Below, piece after piece: positions 53,540-61,923 of a stretch of 64,000 nucleotides of DNA. The number at the start of each line of letters is the position of its first letter. Position 1 is the stretch's first letter. Below the pieces are notes generated by a model. It had not been told where the DNA came from, made no database searches, and was given only the letters and a program-made list of their open reading frames with translations. The position numbers and the translations under genes are program-made. Origin of the DNA: Granulicella sp. WH15 (GTDB lineage: Bacteria; Acidobacteriota; Terriglobia; Terriglobales; Acidobacteriaceae); assembly GCF_009914315.1 (NCBI RefSeq), contig NZ_CP042596.1, forward strand, positions 2,294,001-2,358,000, written 5' to 3'.

Positions 53540-54712
53540 ATGGCGAAGGTCCTATGCGTTCTTTTTGATGATCCTACCACTGGCTATCCCCCGCAATACG
53601 CGCGGAAAGATATTCCCAAAATAGAGGTCTACCCTGGCGGACAGGCTGTTCCGACTCCCGAGCACATAGACTTTACTCCTGGCGACCTCCTCGGTTGCGT
53701 CTCGGGCGGTCTTGGTTTGCGTAAATATCTTGAGGGTCTTGGCCATACCTTCGTTGTTACTTCGGACAAAGAAGGACCGGACTCCGTGTTCGAGAAGGAA
53801 CTGCCCGATGCTGACATCGTCATTTCGCAGCCTTTCTGGCCTGCTTATCTCACAGCAGAACGGATTGCGAAGGCCAAGAAACTGAAGCTTGCGATTACGG
53901 CGGGTATTGGATCTGACCATGTCGACCTCGATGCTGCTATCAAAGCGGGAATCACCGTTGCCGAAGAAACATTCTCCAACAGTATCTCCGTCGCGGAACA
54001 CGCTGTCATGATGATCCTCTCCCTGGTCCGCAACTACATTCCAGCGCACGATATCGCTGTCAAGGGCGGATGGAATATCTCCGACTGCGTCTCGCGTTCT
54101 TACGATATCGAAGGAATGCATGTTGGGACAGTAGCGGCCGGAAGAATTGGATTGGCTGTGCTGAAGCGGCTCAAACCCTTCGACGTTCGCCTTCACTACT
54201 TCGACAAGCATCGTTTGCCGGAAAGCGTCGAGCAGGAACTGGGACTTACGTATCACTCAAGCGTTGAGGAACTGGCCAAGGTCTGTGATGCCATCAGCAT
54301 TCATGCCCCACTCTATCCCGGAACGAAAAACCTCTTCGATGAGAAGCTACTGAGCAGCATGAAGCCGGGGGCCTATATCGTCAATTGTGCCCGTGGTGAG
54401 ATCTGCGATCGTGATGCCATCGTGCGGGCTCTGGAGAGCGGACAACTAGCTGGTTACGCCGGCGATGTTTGGTTCCCGCAACCTGCGCCCCAGGATCATC
54501 CTTGGCGGACGATGCCTCACAACGGGATGACTCCGCACATGTCAGGGGCTTCGCTCTCCGGGCAGGCTCGTTATGCTGCGGGAACGCGAGAGATTCTCGA
54601 ATGCTGGTTTGAAAATAAGCCGATACGCAACGAGTATCTGATTGTCTCAGGCGGAGCGCTTGCCGGGACGGGCGCAAAGTCCTACGACGTCGCCGGGAAG
54701 ACAGCACAGTAG
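53540..54712 (+). CDS. fdh: NAD-dependent formate dehydrogenase (metal-free, D-2-hydroxyacid dehydrogenase family)
   Basis: Cytoplasmic enzyme of about 390 aa oxidising formate to CO2 with NAD+. The ATG at 53540 (AAGGA upstream) gives MAKVLCVLFDDP, matching the start of the Pseudomonas sp. 101 enzyme; the frame is open 25 codons further. Catalytic residues are conserved: substrate Asn147 in SNSISVAEH, Arg285 in NCARGEICD, the His333 in TPHMSGAS, QPFWPAYLT near the substrate pocket, the NAD motif GTVAAGRIG and an Asp for NAD specificity in YFDKHRLP. Cys before Asn in the Pseudomonas enzyme is Ser here. It supplies NADH and removes formate, with no Mo-formate dehydrogenase needed. A bidirectional terminator lies downstream. 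Confidence 0.96.
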   Translation: MAKVLCVLFDDPTTGYPPQYARKDIPKIEVYPGGQAVPTPEHIDFTPGDLLGCVSGGLGLRKYLEGLGHTFVVTSDKEGPDSVFEKELPDADIVISQPFWPAYLTAERIAKAKKLKLAITAGIGSDHVDLDAAIKAGITVAEETFSNSISVAEHAVMMILSLVRNYIPAHDIAVKGGWNISDCVSRSYDIEGMHVGTVAAGRIGLAVLKRLKPFDVRLHYFDKHRLPESVEQELGLTYHSSVEELAKVCDAISIHAPLYPGTKNLFDEKLLSSMKPGAYIVNCARGEICDRDAIVRALESGQLAGYAGDVWFPQPAPQDHPWRTMPHNGMTPHMSGASLSGQARYAAGTREILECWFENKPIRNEYLIVSGGALAGTGAKSYDVAGKTAQ

Positions 54713-54747
54713 CAGGACTCTCGTACTTTGCTTCACATGTCACGTGG

Positions 54748-54785
54748 AAACGGGCAGCTCTGCACATCGAAAGAGCCGCCCGTTT
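54748..54785. terminator. Bidirectional terminator between fdh and transaldolase
   Basis: AAACGGGCAGCTCT pairs with AGAGCCGCCCGTTT (one A-C mismatch) around a 10-nt loop, followed by TTTTC; a matching A-run gives the opposite strand a T-run as well. Serves both convergent genes. Confidence 0.8.
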
Positions 54786-54841
54786 TCATTCGTACTCGGT
54801 AATGTCGGTGGAGCCCACACACGAGCGCCACCGCTTCGTAT

Positions 54842-55915
54842 TCAGGCTCCTGCGAGCGCCTCGCTCTTGGAGACGATGCATTCCATCAACTCTTTCCAGG
54901 ATTGGACGAACGATGCAGCTCCCTCATCCTGCAGTTGGGAGCCTAAGGCGTCTTTATCAATTCCACACTCGCCGAACTTTGCCAGGGCCTCGCCAGCTCC
55001 CGCAACCAGAGAATCACTGACCTTCCCATGGTCGGCAAAAGCCTTCAATGTAGCCTCTGGCATCGTGTTTACCGTAAAAGGTGAGGCGAGTGCCTGAACG
55101 TATAGGGTATCGGATGCCTTAGGATCCTTCGTTCCAGTGCTGGCAAAGAGCAAACGCTGGGCACGCGCCCCCTCATTGAAGACGCGTTGCCAGGGTTGCG
55201 AATCGAGCAAGCGACGGTAACTCTCATAGGCCTCCCCCGCTATGGCGATACCAAGCTGGTCACGGAGTTCCCCAGGAACCTTGTCCGCTACCGCTACATC
55301 CCAGCGGCTGACAAACAATGAGGCGACCGAGCCAACATGCGGATTCAATCCTGCCGTGATGCGCCGCTCGATGCCTCGAAGATAAGCCTGCGCTGCAGCA
55401 ACATACTGTGTGGAGGAGAATAAGAGGGTCACATTGACAGGAATGCCCGCGAAGGTTGCCTCTTCGATGGCTGAGAGCCCCTCTCTGGTACCGGGGATCT
55501 TGATAAAAAGGTTCGGACGGGCAGCTAGTGCGTGGAGCGCCTTTGCTGCCACAAGCGTTCCAGCGGCGTCATTGGCCAGCAGTGGAGAGACCTCAAGGGA
55601 TACCCATCCGTCTACGCCGTTTGTCCGGTCGTGAATTGGACGAAACAGATCTGCGGCCTGTCTGAGATCCTCGATCGCCAGCTCGAAGAAGAGTGCCTCG
55701 CCCGACTTGCCATCCTTTACCTTCCGACGAATGGCGTCATCATAGTCATGACTGTTCTTGATGGCATGGTCAAAGATTGTTGGGTTCGAGGTAAGCCCCG
55801 TGACCGAGAACTCCTGAATATAGCGGTTGAGTGTTCCACTCGTCAGCAGACCGCGAGTTATATTGTCCAGCCAAAGGCTCTGCCCTGTTTCGTGGAGTTT
55901 TTCGGTCGCTTTCAT
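54842..55915 (-). CDS. tal: Transaldolase
   Basis: Pentose-phosphate-pathway enzyme of 357 aa moving a dihydroxyacetone unit between sugar phosphates. Family marks are SLWLDNITRGLL and TGLTSNPTIFDHAI near the N-terminus, then WVSLEVSP, the Schiff-base Lys in PNLFIKIPGT, and NVTLLFSSTQYVAAAQAYLRG. Length and the SNPTIF...VSLEVSP...IKIPGT order match the longer TalB-like/actinobacterial class. AGGAG lies 8 nt before the ATG. It is convergent with fdh and followed upstream by an 800-bp gap with operator-like palindromes. Confidence 0.94.
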   Translation of the reverse strand: MKATEKLHETGQSLWLDNITRGLLTSGTLNRYIQEFSVTGLTSNPTIFDHAIKNSHDYDDAIRRKVKDGKSGEALFFELAIEDLRQAADLFRPIHDRTNGVDGWVSLEVSPLLANDAAGTLVAAKALHALAARPNLFIKIPGTREGLSAIEEATFAGIPVNVTLLFSSTQYVAAAQAYLRGIERRITAGLNPHVGSVASLFVSRWDVAVADKVPGELRDQLGIAIAGEAYESYRRLLDSQPWQRVFNEGARAQRLLFASTGTKDPKASDTLYVQALASPFTVNTMPEATLKAFADHGKVSDSLVAGAGEALAKFGECGIDKDALGSQLQDEGAASFVQSWKELMECIVSKSEALAGA

Positions 55916-56251
55916 GAATATCTCCTAAAGCAATATGGTGGTGTTTGTGAGGTTGTCTACGCCTGCTGCAGTTGGGCCATGCAGGGATGGCACCTCGACA
56001 GAACGCATGGGAGCGCCAACCAATGACTAAAGACGATTGTGATTGCACTCACTCCCTCCTCCCAATGACAGACTGCTGATTGCGTTGCGTTAGGAAGTCG
56101 CCTTTATACAACCGGATCAGTCCCCTTTCGCGATGCAAATCTCAAAAGCCTCCGGGGCTAACCATGGCAGTGAGCATCCGCGAAACATGCCTCGTGGAGA
56201 GCGCCGAACTCCGTGAGGCAATCATAGTGATCCATGAGGGCCATGCCTAGA

Positions 56252-56265
56252 TATATAAATGTATA
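56252..56265. promoter_or_regulatory. TATACA-NN-TGTATA palindrome variant upstream of transaldolase
   Basis: TATATAAATGTATA (reverse strand TATACATTTATATA), 337 bp before the transaldolase start. It is separated by 54 bp from the GGTGTCGA palindrome. Confidence 0.4.
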
Positions 56266-56319
56266 AGTTCAACCGCCGGGTCAACTCAAACACGAAATCT
56301 TGCGAGTCGCCCGGGAGGG

Positions 56320-56339
56320 GGTGTCGAAATATCGACACC
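56320..56339. promoter_or_regulatory. Perfect 8-4-8 palindrome GGTGTCGA-AATA-TCGACACC
   Basis: Differs from the copy at 19679-19698 only in the last spacer base. Lies about 390 bp upstream of the NDH-2 pseudogene and 405 bp upstream of transaldolase. Confidence 0.55.
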
Positions 56340-56727
56340 AATGACGCTCGGTCGACTCCGACATGGCAGCTTCAATAGCTATAGCAGTGCCCACTGCCAT
56401 CGCTTGAAGCGATTCCCCGGAACGTTGCGATGTCGGCTCCTTGTCCTGCGTGACTCACAAGAACATTCAGCACGGAAAAGTGGTGCCTCTATTGCATCAG
56501 GCAGTGTCGGTTCTGAACATGTAGGAGTATTGCACCTACGGAGCCAGTCTTCGGGTCTAGGGGGCATGTCAACCCAAGAAACCTGCAAACCTCACGCCCT
56601 CAGAGCAAAAACGGGGGCAATTACCCTGCATAGAAGATGGCGCAGGCCAGCAACCATGCCGAGGTGATCGGGGGGCGCCTGATCACCAGTTCTCTACTTA
56701 GCCGTTTTATTGATTGAAAGGAATCGA

Positions 56728-58042
56728 ATGAACAATCTCTTTTCAAATCTTAAGCAGCCGGCGATAGCGGGCGCGTCCATCGAGCACGAACCGTCGGATC
56801 TAAAGCACGTCGTCATTGTCGGAGGCGGTTTCGCAGGGTTGAATTGCGCTCGCGCGCTTGCTTCGCGTTCCGACGTCCGGATTACGCTACTCGAGAAGAA
56901 CAACTATACCTAGTTTCAGCCATTGCTCTATCAGGTCGCTAGCGGGATGCTGTCGTCCGCTAATGCGGCCTTTAACATACGCAGCATTCTTCGAACTGCA
57001 TCCCAATGTGGATGTGAAGCTAGGCGAGGTAACCGCGGTCGATCTTGCGGCAAGAATGGTTGAGACCTCCCATGGGGTCAAATATCAGGGCGATATCATC
57101 GCGCTAGCTGCAGGGTCGCAACCCAACTTTTTCGGAACGCCCGGCGCAGACAAACATGCCTTTCCGCTGTATTCGCTTCAAGACGCCGAGCTACTCCGCT
57201 CGAGGATACTTGAGGTACTTGAGTCCGCGGATCGCGACCCTTCGCTCATCGAGAAGGGCGCACTTAATTTCGTCATAGTTGGTGCTGGGCCTACAGGCAC
57301 GGAGATGGCGGGAGCTCTCGGCGATATGATCCAACGTGCGCTAAAAGAGGAATACAGAGACCTGGACCTCAGCAAAGCGCGCGTTGTCCTAGTCGACATG
57401 GTTCCCAGCGTCTTGGGTGCGTTTTCGCAAAGCTCTCAGGAATACGCCTCCAAAATATTGAAGGAACATGACGTACACACTCATCTGGGAGTCGCTGTAA
57501 AGGAAGTGACGCCAGACCATGTACTACTCTCGGACGGCGCCAGAATCCCGACGCGCACCGTCGTCTGGGCCGGTGGGTTGAAAGCATCATCTCTGTCAGC
57601 TAATCTGAGCATTGCGCCTGGACGCGGGAGCCGCATCGACGTTCAGCCTGACTTCAGCGTAAAGGGTTTCGACAACGTCTATGCGCTAGGCGATTTTGCA
57701 AATATTGTAGGCAAAGACGGGAAAACCTTACCGCAACTTGCATCCGTAGCGGAGCAGGCGGGCAAGTATTGCGCGAAGAATATCGCGACCAAATTATCAG
57801 GGGAGTCGGGGCGTCCCTTCGATTACTTCGACAAAGGAGTCATGGCAATAATAGGGCGCAACGCGGCCGTAGCTTAAGTCGGACCGCATCATCATGAACT
57901 CAAAGGTCCAATAGCTTTCGCAGCGTGGCTCGGAGTCCATGCGTTTCTTCTCGCAACGGCGCGCGCAAAGGTTGAGGCCTTCCTCGAATGGGGCTGGGGT
58001 TACTTCGGACACCCGAGTGTCGATCAGATTCTCGTCAGGTAG
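56728..58042 (+). pseudogene. Type II NADH dehydrogenase-like flavoprotein, broken (two stops, one frameshift)
   Basis: The original product was an FAD/NAD(P)-dependent oxidoreductase of about 438 aa, likely an NDH-2-type respiratory dehydrogenase. It starts at ATG 56728 after GAAAGGAA, with HVVIVGGGFAGLNCARALA as FAD motif. A TAG at 56911 stands in LLEKNNYT-stop-FQPLLYQVA, where relatives have Gln or another residue. A frameshift follows near 56995, and the new frame continues with PNVDVKLGEVTAVDL, NFVIVGAGPTGTEMAGAL (NAD motif) and FDNVYALGDFANI. A TAA at 57875 interrupts GRNAAVA-stop-VGPHHHELKGPIAFAAWLGVHAFLL before the membrane-associated C-terminus, and the real stop is at 58040. All regions are otherwise well preserved, so inactivation is recent. 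Confidence 0.85.
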
Positions 58043-58144
58043 ATATCGATTGGCACGGCGAGGGGGGACCTTGGGATAGCTATATCGGCCGACGCATCGA
58101 GAACAGGTGAAGCAGCAATTCCCTAACGCTAGACCGTCAATCCT

Positions 58145-58187
58145 GCAAGATCCATAGGGTCTTATAACGATGCCCTATGGATCTTGC
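58145..58187. terminator. 15-bp perfect hairpin downstream of the NDH-2 pseudogene
   Basis: GCAAGATCCATAGGG and CCCTATGGATCTTGC flank a 13-nt loop, about 100 bp after the pseudogene stop. No T-run; probable terminator. The rest of 58043-58393 shows no gene. Confidence 0.5.
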
Positions 58188-58393
58188 TGCATGCGAGTGG
58201 GCTACCTTATTGAAGTGCCGTTCCAATCTACCAACCAACTACATGGCCTGGAGTGGACGGGATCTTAAACAGAGCTATCGGGGATGTTGTAGTGGTTCTG
58301 AATGGTAAGCTCGTACTCCATCCGATGAGGTTTGCGACCCCCATGAGAGCATTCCGGGCGCGGACCGGAATATTTCAGAGGGATCGCGAATCT

Positions 58394-58864
58394 TTACAGC
58401 CCAAGCTCCGAGAGTCCGGGGTGATCATCAGGACGCCGTCCCAATGGCCAGTGATACTTGCGCTCCGATTCCTTAATGGGGAGATCATTGATGCATGCGT
58501 ATCGGTGAACGTTGAGGCCCTGGGCATCGAACAGCCAATTCTCATTGCCGTAAGAGCGGAACCAGTTTCCGGAATCATCGTGCCACTCATACGCAAATCG
58601 AACCGCGATGCGATTTGTGTCGAACGCCCAGAGCTCTTTGATCAGTCGATACTCAAGCTCACGGCTCCACTTCCTCTCCAGGAACTTTACGATGTCTGCT
58701 CGTCCAGTCACGAATTCTGCTCGATTTCTCCAAACGCTGTCGAGTGAATAGCCGAGAGCGGCCTTCTCAGGATCCCGCGAATTCCATCCGTCTTCAGCCT
58801 TGCGAACTTTCAACTCTGCTGCTTCACGTGTAAACGGCGGAACTAGACTTAGAGCTTGAACCAT
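58394..58864 (-). CDS. DUF1348 / SnoaL-like (NTF2-fold) protein
   Basis: Small cytoplasmic protein of about 156 aa of the DUF1348 family (PF07080). It matches the whole family pattern: [58 protein letters not shown], then [34 protein letters not shown] and a C-terminal [27 protein letters not shown] is 9 nt before the ATG at 58864, which is therefore preferred to the ATG at 58873. The NTF2-like fold forms a pocket, but no reaction is established for this family. The gene is divergent from the cNMP-domain flavoprotein gene over a 620-bp gap containing a TATACA-type palindrome. Confidence 0.9.
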   Translation of the reverse strand: MVQALSLVPPFTREAAELKVRKAEDGWNSRDPEKAALGYSLDSVWRNRAEFVTGRADIVKFLERKWSRELEYRLIKELWAFDTNRIAVRFAYEWHDDSGNWFRSYGNENWLFDAQGLNVHRYACINDLPIKESERKYHWPLGRRPDDHPGLSELGL

Positions 58865-59483
58865 CTGAATCATCTCCTTGATTACAGTTTATCGATCGCG
58901 ACTATTCACTTCAGAAATCACTGGCATCTGAAGTCTTTCGAACTCTCCATTGGAGCTAGCAATTGAGTTGCCAGGCGATGTTGCCAGCGGCGCATTGGAC
59001 CCTCCGCTCTCAACATTCTGGCGTTAACACTGTGACGGCCAGAGCACTTCCCCCTTCGCTAACAGGGACTCCTCAAGAGTACTGTGTGCGGTCGCCAAAT
59101 ATGTAAGTAAATAACCTATACATTTGTATATCTACTCTCGCCCCCAACTCCCTTCTATAATCCAGACACTTGTCAGTTCGGCGTATCGTGCCGTAGCGAT
59201 GCCAGCGTGCTCACGCAGCATATGGGGTGCTCTATTTGCAGTCTAAAAAGGAGTATCTGCAGCTGCCGGGCAGTGACATATCACTGCCGAAATACCGAGT
59301 TCGTTGAGAGCCAACGGGGATCTCCAACACCATTCCGCGATGACTCACTCGAGTATGAGCACCACGTGGCGGGGACCCGTCTCACTCCCGAGAGTCAAAG
59401 ATTGCGCCATTTCTGCACAGCTATGGGGAAGAACTCACTACGTTATTCGGTAAGGTGCATACGGATGACGACATCAAGAGGAA
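58865..59483. other. Divergent gap between DUF1348 and flavoprotein genes
   Basis: No gene is seen apart from short unsupported frames. The clearest copy of the TATACA-NN-TGTATA palindrome lies at 59117-59130. Confidence 0.4.
59117..59130. promoter_or_regulatory. Best copy of the TATACA-TT-TGTATA palindrome
   Basis: TATACATTTGTATA is a 14-bp palindrome except for the central TT and contains TACA-NN-TGTA, the core of BlaI/MecI/CopY-family operators. It lies 253 bp before the DUF1348 gene and 354 bp before the flavoprotein gene. Confidence 0.55.
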
Positions 59484-61172
59484 GTGAAGACGATTACAGC
59501 AGATGAACTTGAGAAAGTGCCACTTCTGGCCCTTCTTTCAAGAACTCAACGAGAGAGGATCAGCCGCACGGCCGCCGATCTTCGCGTGCGCGCCGGAGAC
59601 TGGCTCACGCGCGAAGGAGATGTGCCCTGTTTCTTTGTTGTAATCGAAGGCGGAGTCGAGTTCTTGAAGGAGATCGGCGGAGTACCTCGAGCAATGAGTG
59701 TCTATGAGTCAGAAGGCTTTTTTGGAGAAGTTCCCCTTCTGCTCGGCGCCAGGGTACTCGTCGGTCTTCGAGCAAGGGTTGACTCCCGAATACTTAAGTT
59801 GGACGGACCTCTGTTCTACGAACTCATTTCGGAATCCACCAAGTGGAGCGAACGCATCTTAGCCGTTATGGCCTCCCGCGTTAGCGGTGTCCAGGAGATG
59901 GTTTGCAAGACAAAAATCACCCGCGTCGTCATCATCGGGGACGAGAGTCATGCCCGATGTCGTGACATTCTGACCTTCCTCTCGCGCAGTCGAATCCCAT
60001 ATTCTTGGGTGAACAGGATCTTAGACAGAGATCGTATTCCCGACGAATTGGCACTCCCGATGTCAGGTCTGACCGCTATTGTCGACGGAAAAACGATACT
60101 CAATGAGCCAACAGAGCGTGAACTTGCAGAAGCACTCGGTATACAAACCAAACCACGCTTCGCTTCCTATGATCTGGTCATCGTCGGAGGGGGCCCAGCT
60201 GGTTTAGCCGCGGCGGTCTGCGGAGCCTCGGAAGGACTGAGGGTCTTAATGATTGAACAGGCCACACCGGGAGGGCAGGCAGGGACTTCTTCTCGAATTG
60301 AGAATTATTTGGGGTTTCCAGGAGGCATTTCTGGAGAAGAACTCAGCCAGCGTGCACTCGAGCAGGCAGGGCGCTTTGGCTCGGAGATAGTCGTCTCAAG
60401 GAAGGTGGAACAGATCGTGTTCTCGAGCGAAAAGAAGACTTTGACGCTGAATGGCTGCACTAGTATCGATGCGCGTTCTATTGTTCTCGCGATGGGCGTC
60501 GAGTGGCGATTACTCAAAGCAGAAGGAATAGATAGGCTTAGGGGACGAGGTATTCTCTACGGTGCATCTCGAACTGAGGCAATGGCAGTTGTAGGAAAGC
60601 AGGTTTTCATTGTAGGTGGAGGAAATTCCGCAGGGCAGGCAGCTCTATTCTTCTCAGGCTACGCAGCCCATGTTACGGTTCTCGTTCGCGGGGCAAGCCT
60701 CTTGCTCAGCATGTCTCAGTACCTCATTGTCGAGATAGGGAACAAAGTCAATATCTCCGTGGAGGTTAACACGCAGGTGATTTCCGCAGATGGGATTAAC
60801 AATCTTGAAACGATCGAGACGCGGCATAGCCAAACAGGAACGAGCAGCATTCGGGCGGCGGACGCTCTATTTATCATGATCGGTGCGACAGCAAATACGT
60901 CGTGGTTACCCGTCGAAATTCATCGCGACGAACACGGCTACCTTTGTACTGGTCGCGATATTGATGACGCGTGGCACCTTTCGCGTTTAGCCTATCCCTT
61001 GGAAACCAGCGTTCCAGGAGTATTTTGTGTTGGCGATATCCGCCATGGATCAATTAAGAGGGTTGCTTCCGGGGTCGGTGAAGGAAGCATGGCGGTCTCC
61101 TTCGTCCATCAATATCTTGCCCTTTCGAGTCACACCCCCGATCTTGAATCGAGTTGCAACCCGCAAAAGTAG
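59484..61172 (+). CDS. Cyclic-nucleotide-binding domain fused to thioredoxin-reductase-like flavoprotein
   Basis: Two-part protein of 562 aa. Residues 5-130 form a cNMP/Crp-like sensor domain (LLALLSRTQRERISRTAADLRVRAGDWLTREGD, ESEGFFGEVPLLLG). A thioredoxin-like region (about 145-210, TRVVIIGDESHARCRDILTFL) comes next. Residues 222-550 are a thioredoxin reductase fold with FAD motif DLVIVGGGPAGLAAAV, EQATPGGQAGTSSRIENYLGFP, NAD(P) motif VFIVGGGNSAGQAALFFS and VFCVGDIRHGSIKRVASGVGEG. The redox CxxC of true thioredoxin reductase is absent: the matching place reads LYGASRTEA. It starts with GTG because the frame is closed by TGA at 59466; AGAGGA is directly upstream. The reaction is unknown. 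Confidence 0.88.
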   Translation: MKTITADELEKVPLLALLSRTQRERISRTAADLRVRAGDWLTREGDVPCFFVVIEGGVEFLKEIGGVPRAMSVYESEGFFGEVPLLLGARVLVGLRARVDSRILKLDGPLFYELISESTKWSERILAVMASRVSGVQEMVCKTKITRVVIIGDESHARCRDILTFLSRSRIPYSWVNRILDRDRIPDELALPMSGLTAIVDGKTILNEPTERELAEALGIQTKPRFASYDLVIVGGGPAGLAAAVCGASEGLRVLMIEQATPGGQAGTSSRIENYLGFPGGISGEELSQRALEQAGRFGSEIVVSRKVEQIVFSSEKKTLTLNGCTSIDARSIVLAMGVEWRLLKAEGIDRLRGRGILYGASRTEAMAVVGKQVFIVGGGNSAGQAALFFSGYAAHVTVLVRGASLLLSMSQYLIVEIGNKVNISVEVNTQVISADGINNLETIETRHSQTGTSSIRAADALFIMIGATANTSWLPVEIHRDEHGYLCTGRDIDDAWHLSRLAYPLETSVPGVFCVGDIRHGSIKRVASGVGEGSMAVSFVHQYLALSSHTPDLESSCNPQK

Positions 61173-61212
61173 ACAGACTTCCATGTATCGGTTGAAGTTG
61201 GATGACAAGCAT

Positions 61213-61252
61213 GCGGTGCATGTATCGATTTATCCTGCAATACATGCATCGC
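61213..61252. terminator. Hairpin between convergent flavoprotein and response-regulator genes
   Basis: GCGGTGCATGTAT pairs with ATACATGCATCGC (one G-T wobble) around a 14-nt loop in the 123-bp gap between the two stop codons. Probable shared terminator. Confidence 0.5.
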
Positions 61253-61295
61253 AGGAAGACTCTGCCGGGGAGCAAGCGATCAAACTCCATCTCGT

Positions 61296-61916
61296 CTATC
61301 CGTCTATGAACCCACGTTTCATGGCAATCGTCACAGCGTGGGTTCGGTCATTAGCACCGAGCTTCGAAAGAATGCTCTTGATGTGACCTTTGATTGTACC
61401 TTCGGAAACCACGAGCTGCTCTGCAATGATCTTGTTGGAATTTCCCGCCGCTACTCTTCTTAACACCTCGACTTCTCGATCACTGAGAGCGTCATCGGTT
61501 ACGTGATCAGCAATCTCCGCCGCGATTTCAGGCGGGATGCGCTTCTTCCCGGCATGCACCAATCTGATAGCGTCCAACAACTCCTTTCGCAACATACTTT
61601 TCAGCAGATATCCAGAAGCACCTGCCTTAAGAGCACGCAAAGCCTGCACATCCCCTTGATAAGTAGTTAGCACGATGAAGCGAGCGTTGGGCCAGTGTCT
61701 GCGTATCTCGGTAATCGCGTCAATGCCATTCATTATGGGCATCTGTAGATCCATCAGCGTCACGTCTGGGCGGTGCAAACGGAAGAGTTCGATAGCTTCC
61801 TGCCCGTTGGTCGCTTCAGCAACAAGTTCAATATCCTCCTGGCCCGCGATGACTGCCGCAAGCCCTTCACGCAGTAAAAAATGGTCGTCCGCCACTAAAA
61901 TTCTGATTTTTTTCAT
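61296..61916 (-). CDS. NarL/FixJ-family response regulator
   Basis: Cytoplasmic two-component regulator of 206 aa. The receiver domain (residues 1-120) has acidic pocket Asp10-Asp11, phosphoacceptor Asp56 in TLMDLQMP, Thr in VLTTYQGD and Lys in YLLKSM. The C-terminal LuxR-type helix-turn-helix is ALSDREVEVLRRVAAGNSNKIIAEQLVVSEGTIKGHIKSILSKLGANDRTHAV. It lies 7 bp after the histidine kinase gene on the same strand and is its cognate partner. Target genes are unknown. Confidence 0.95.
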   Translation of the reverse strand: MKKIRILVADDHFLLREGLAAVIAGQEDIELVAEATNGQEAIELFRLHRPDVTLMDLQMPIMNGIDAITEIRRHWPNARFIVLTTYQGDVQALRALKAGASGYLLKSMLRKELLDAIRLVHAGKKRIPPEIAAEIADHVTDDALSDREVEVLRRVAAGNSNKIIAEQLVVSEGTIKGHIKSILSKLGANDRTHAVTIAMKRGFIDG

Positions 61917-61923
61917 TGCGCGC

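Larger units (their letters stand above)
55916..56727. other. Long gap between transaldolase and the NDH-2 pseudogene
   Basis: No convincing CDS; an open frame at 56341-56667 has no family-like composition. Two operator-like elements are present: TATATAAATGTATA (56252-56265) and GGTGTCGAAATATCGACACC (56320-56339). Confidence 0.4.

Noticed and set aside
56728..58042. Stop-codon recoding or readthrough in the NDH-2-like gene
   Set aside because: Two different stop codons plus a frameshift, with no downstream recoding structure, fit decay better than recoding.
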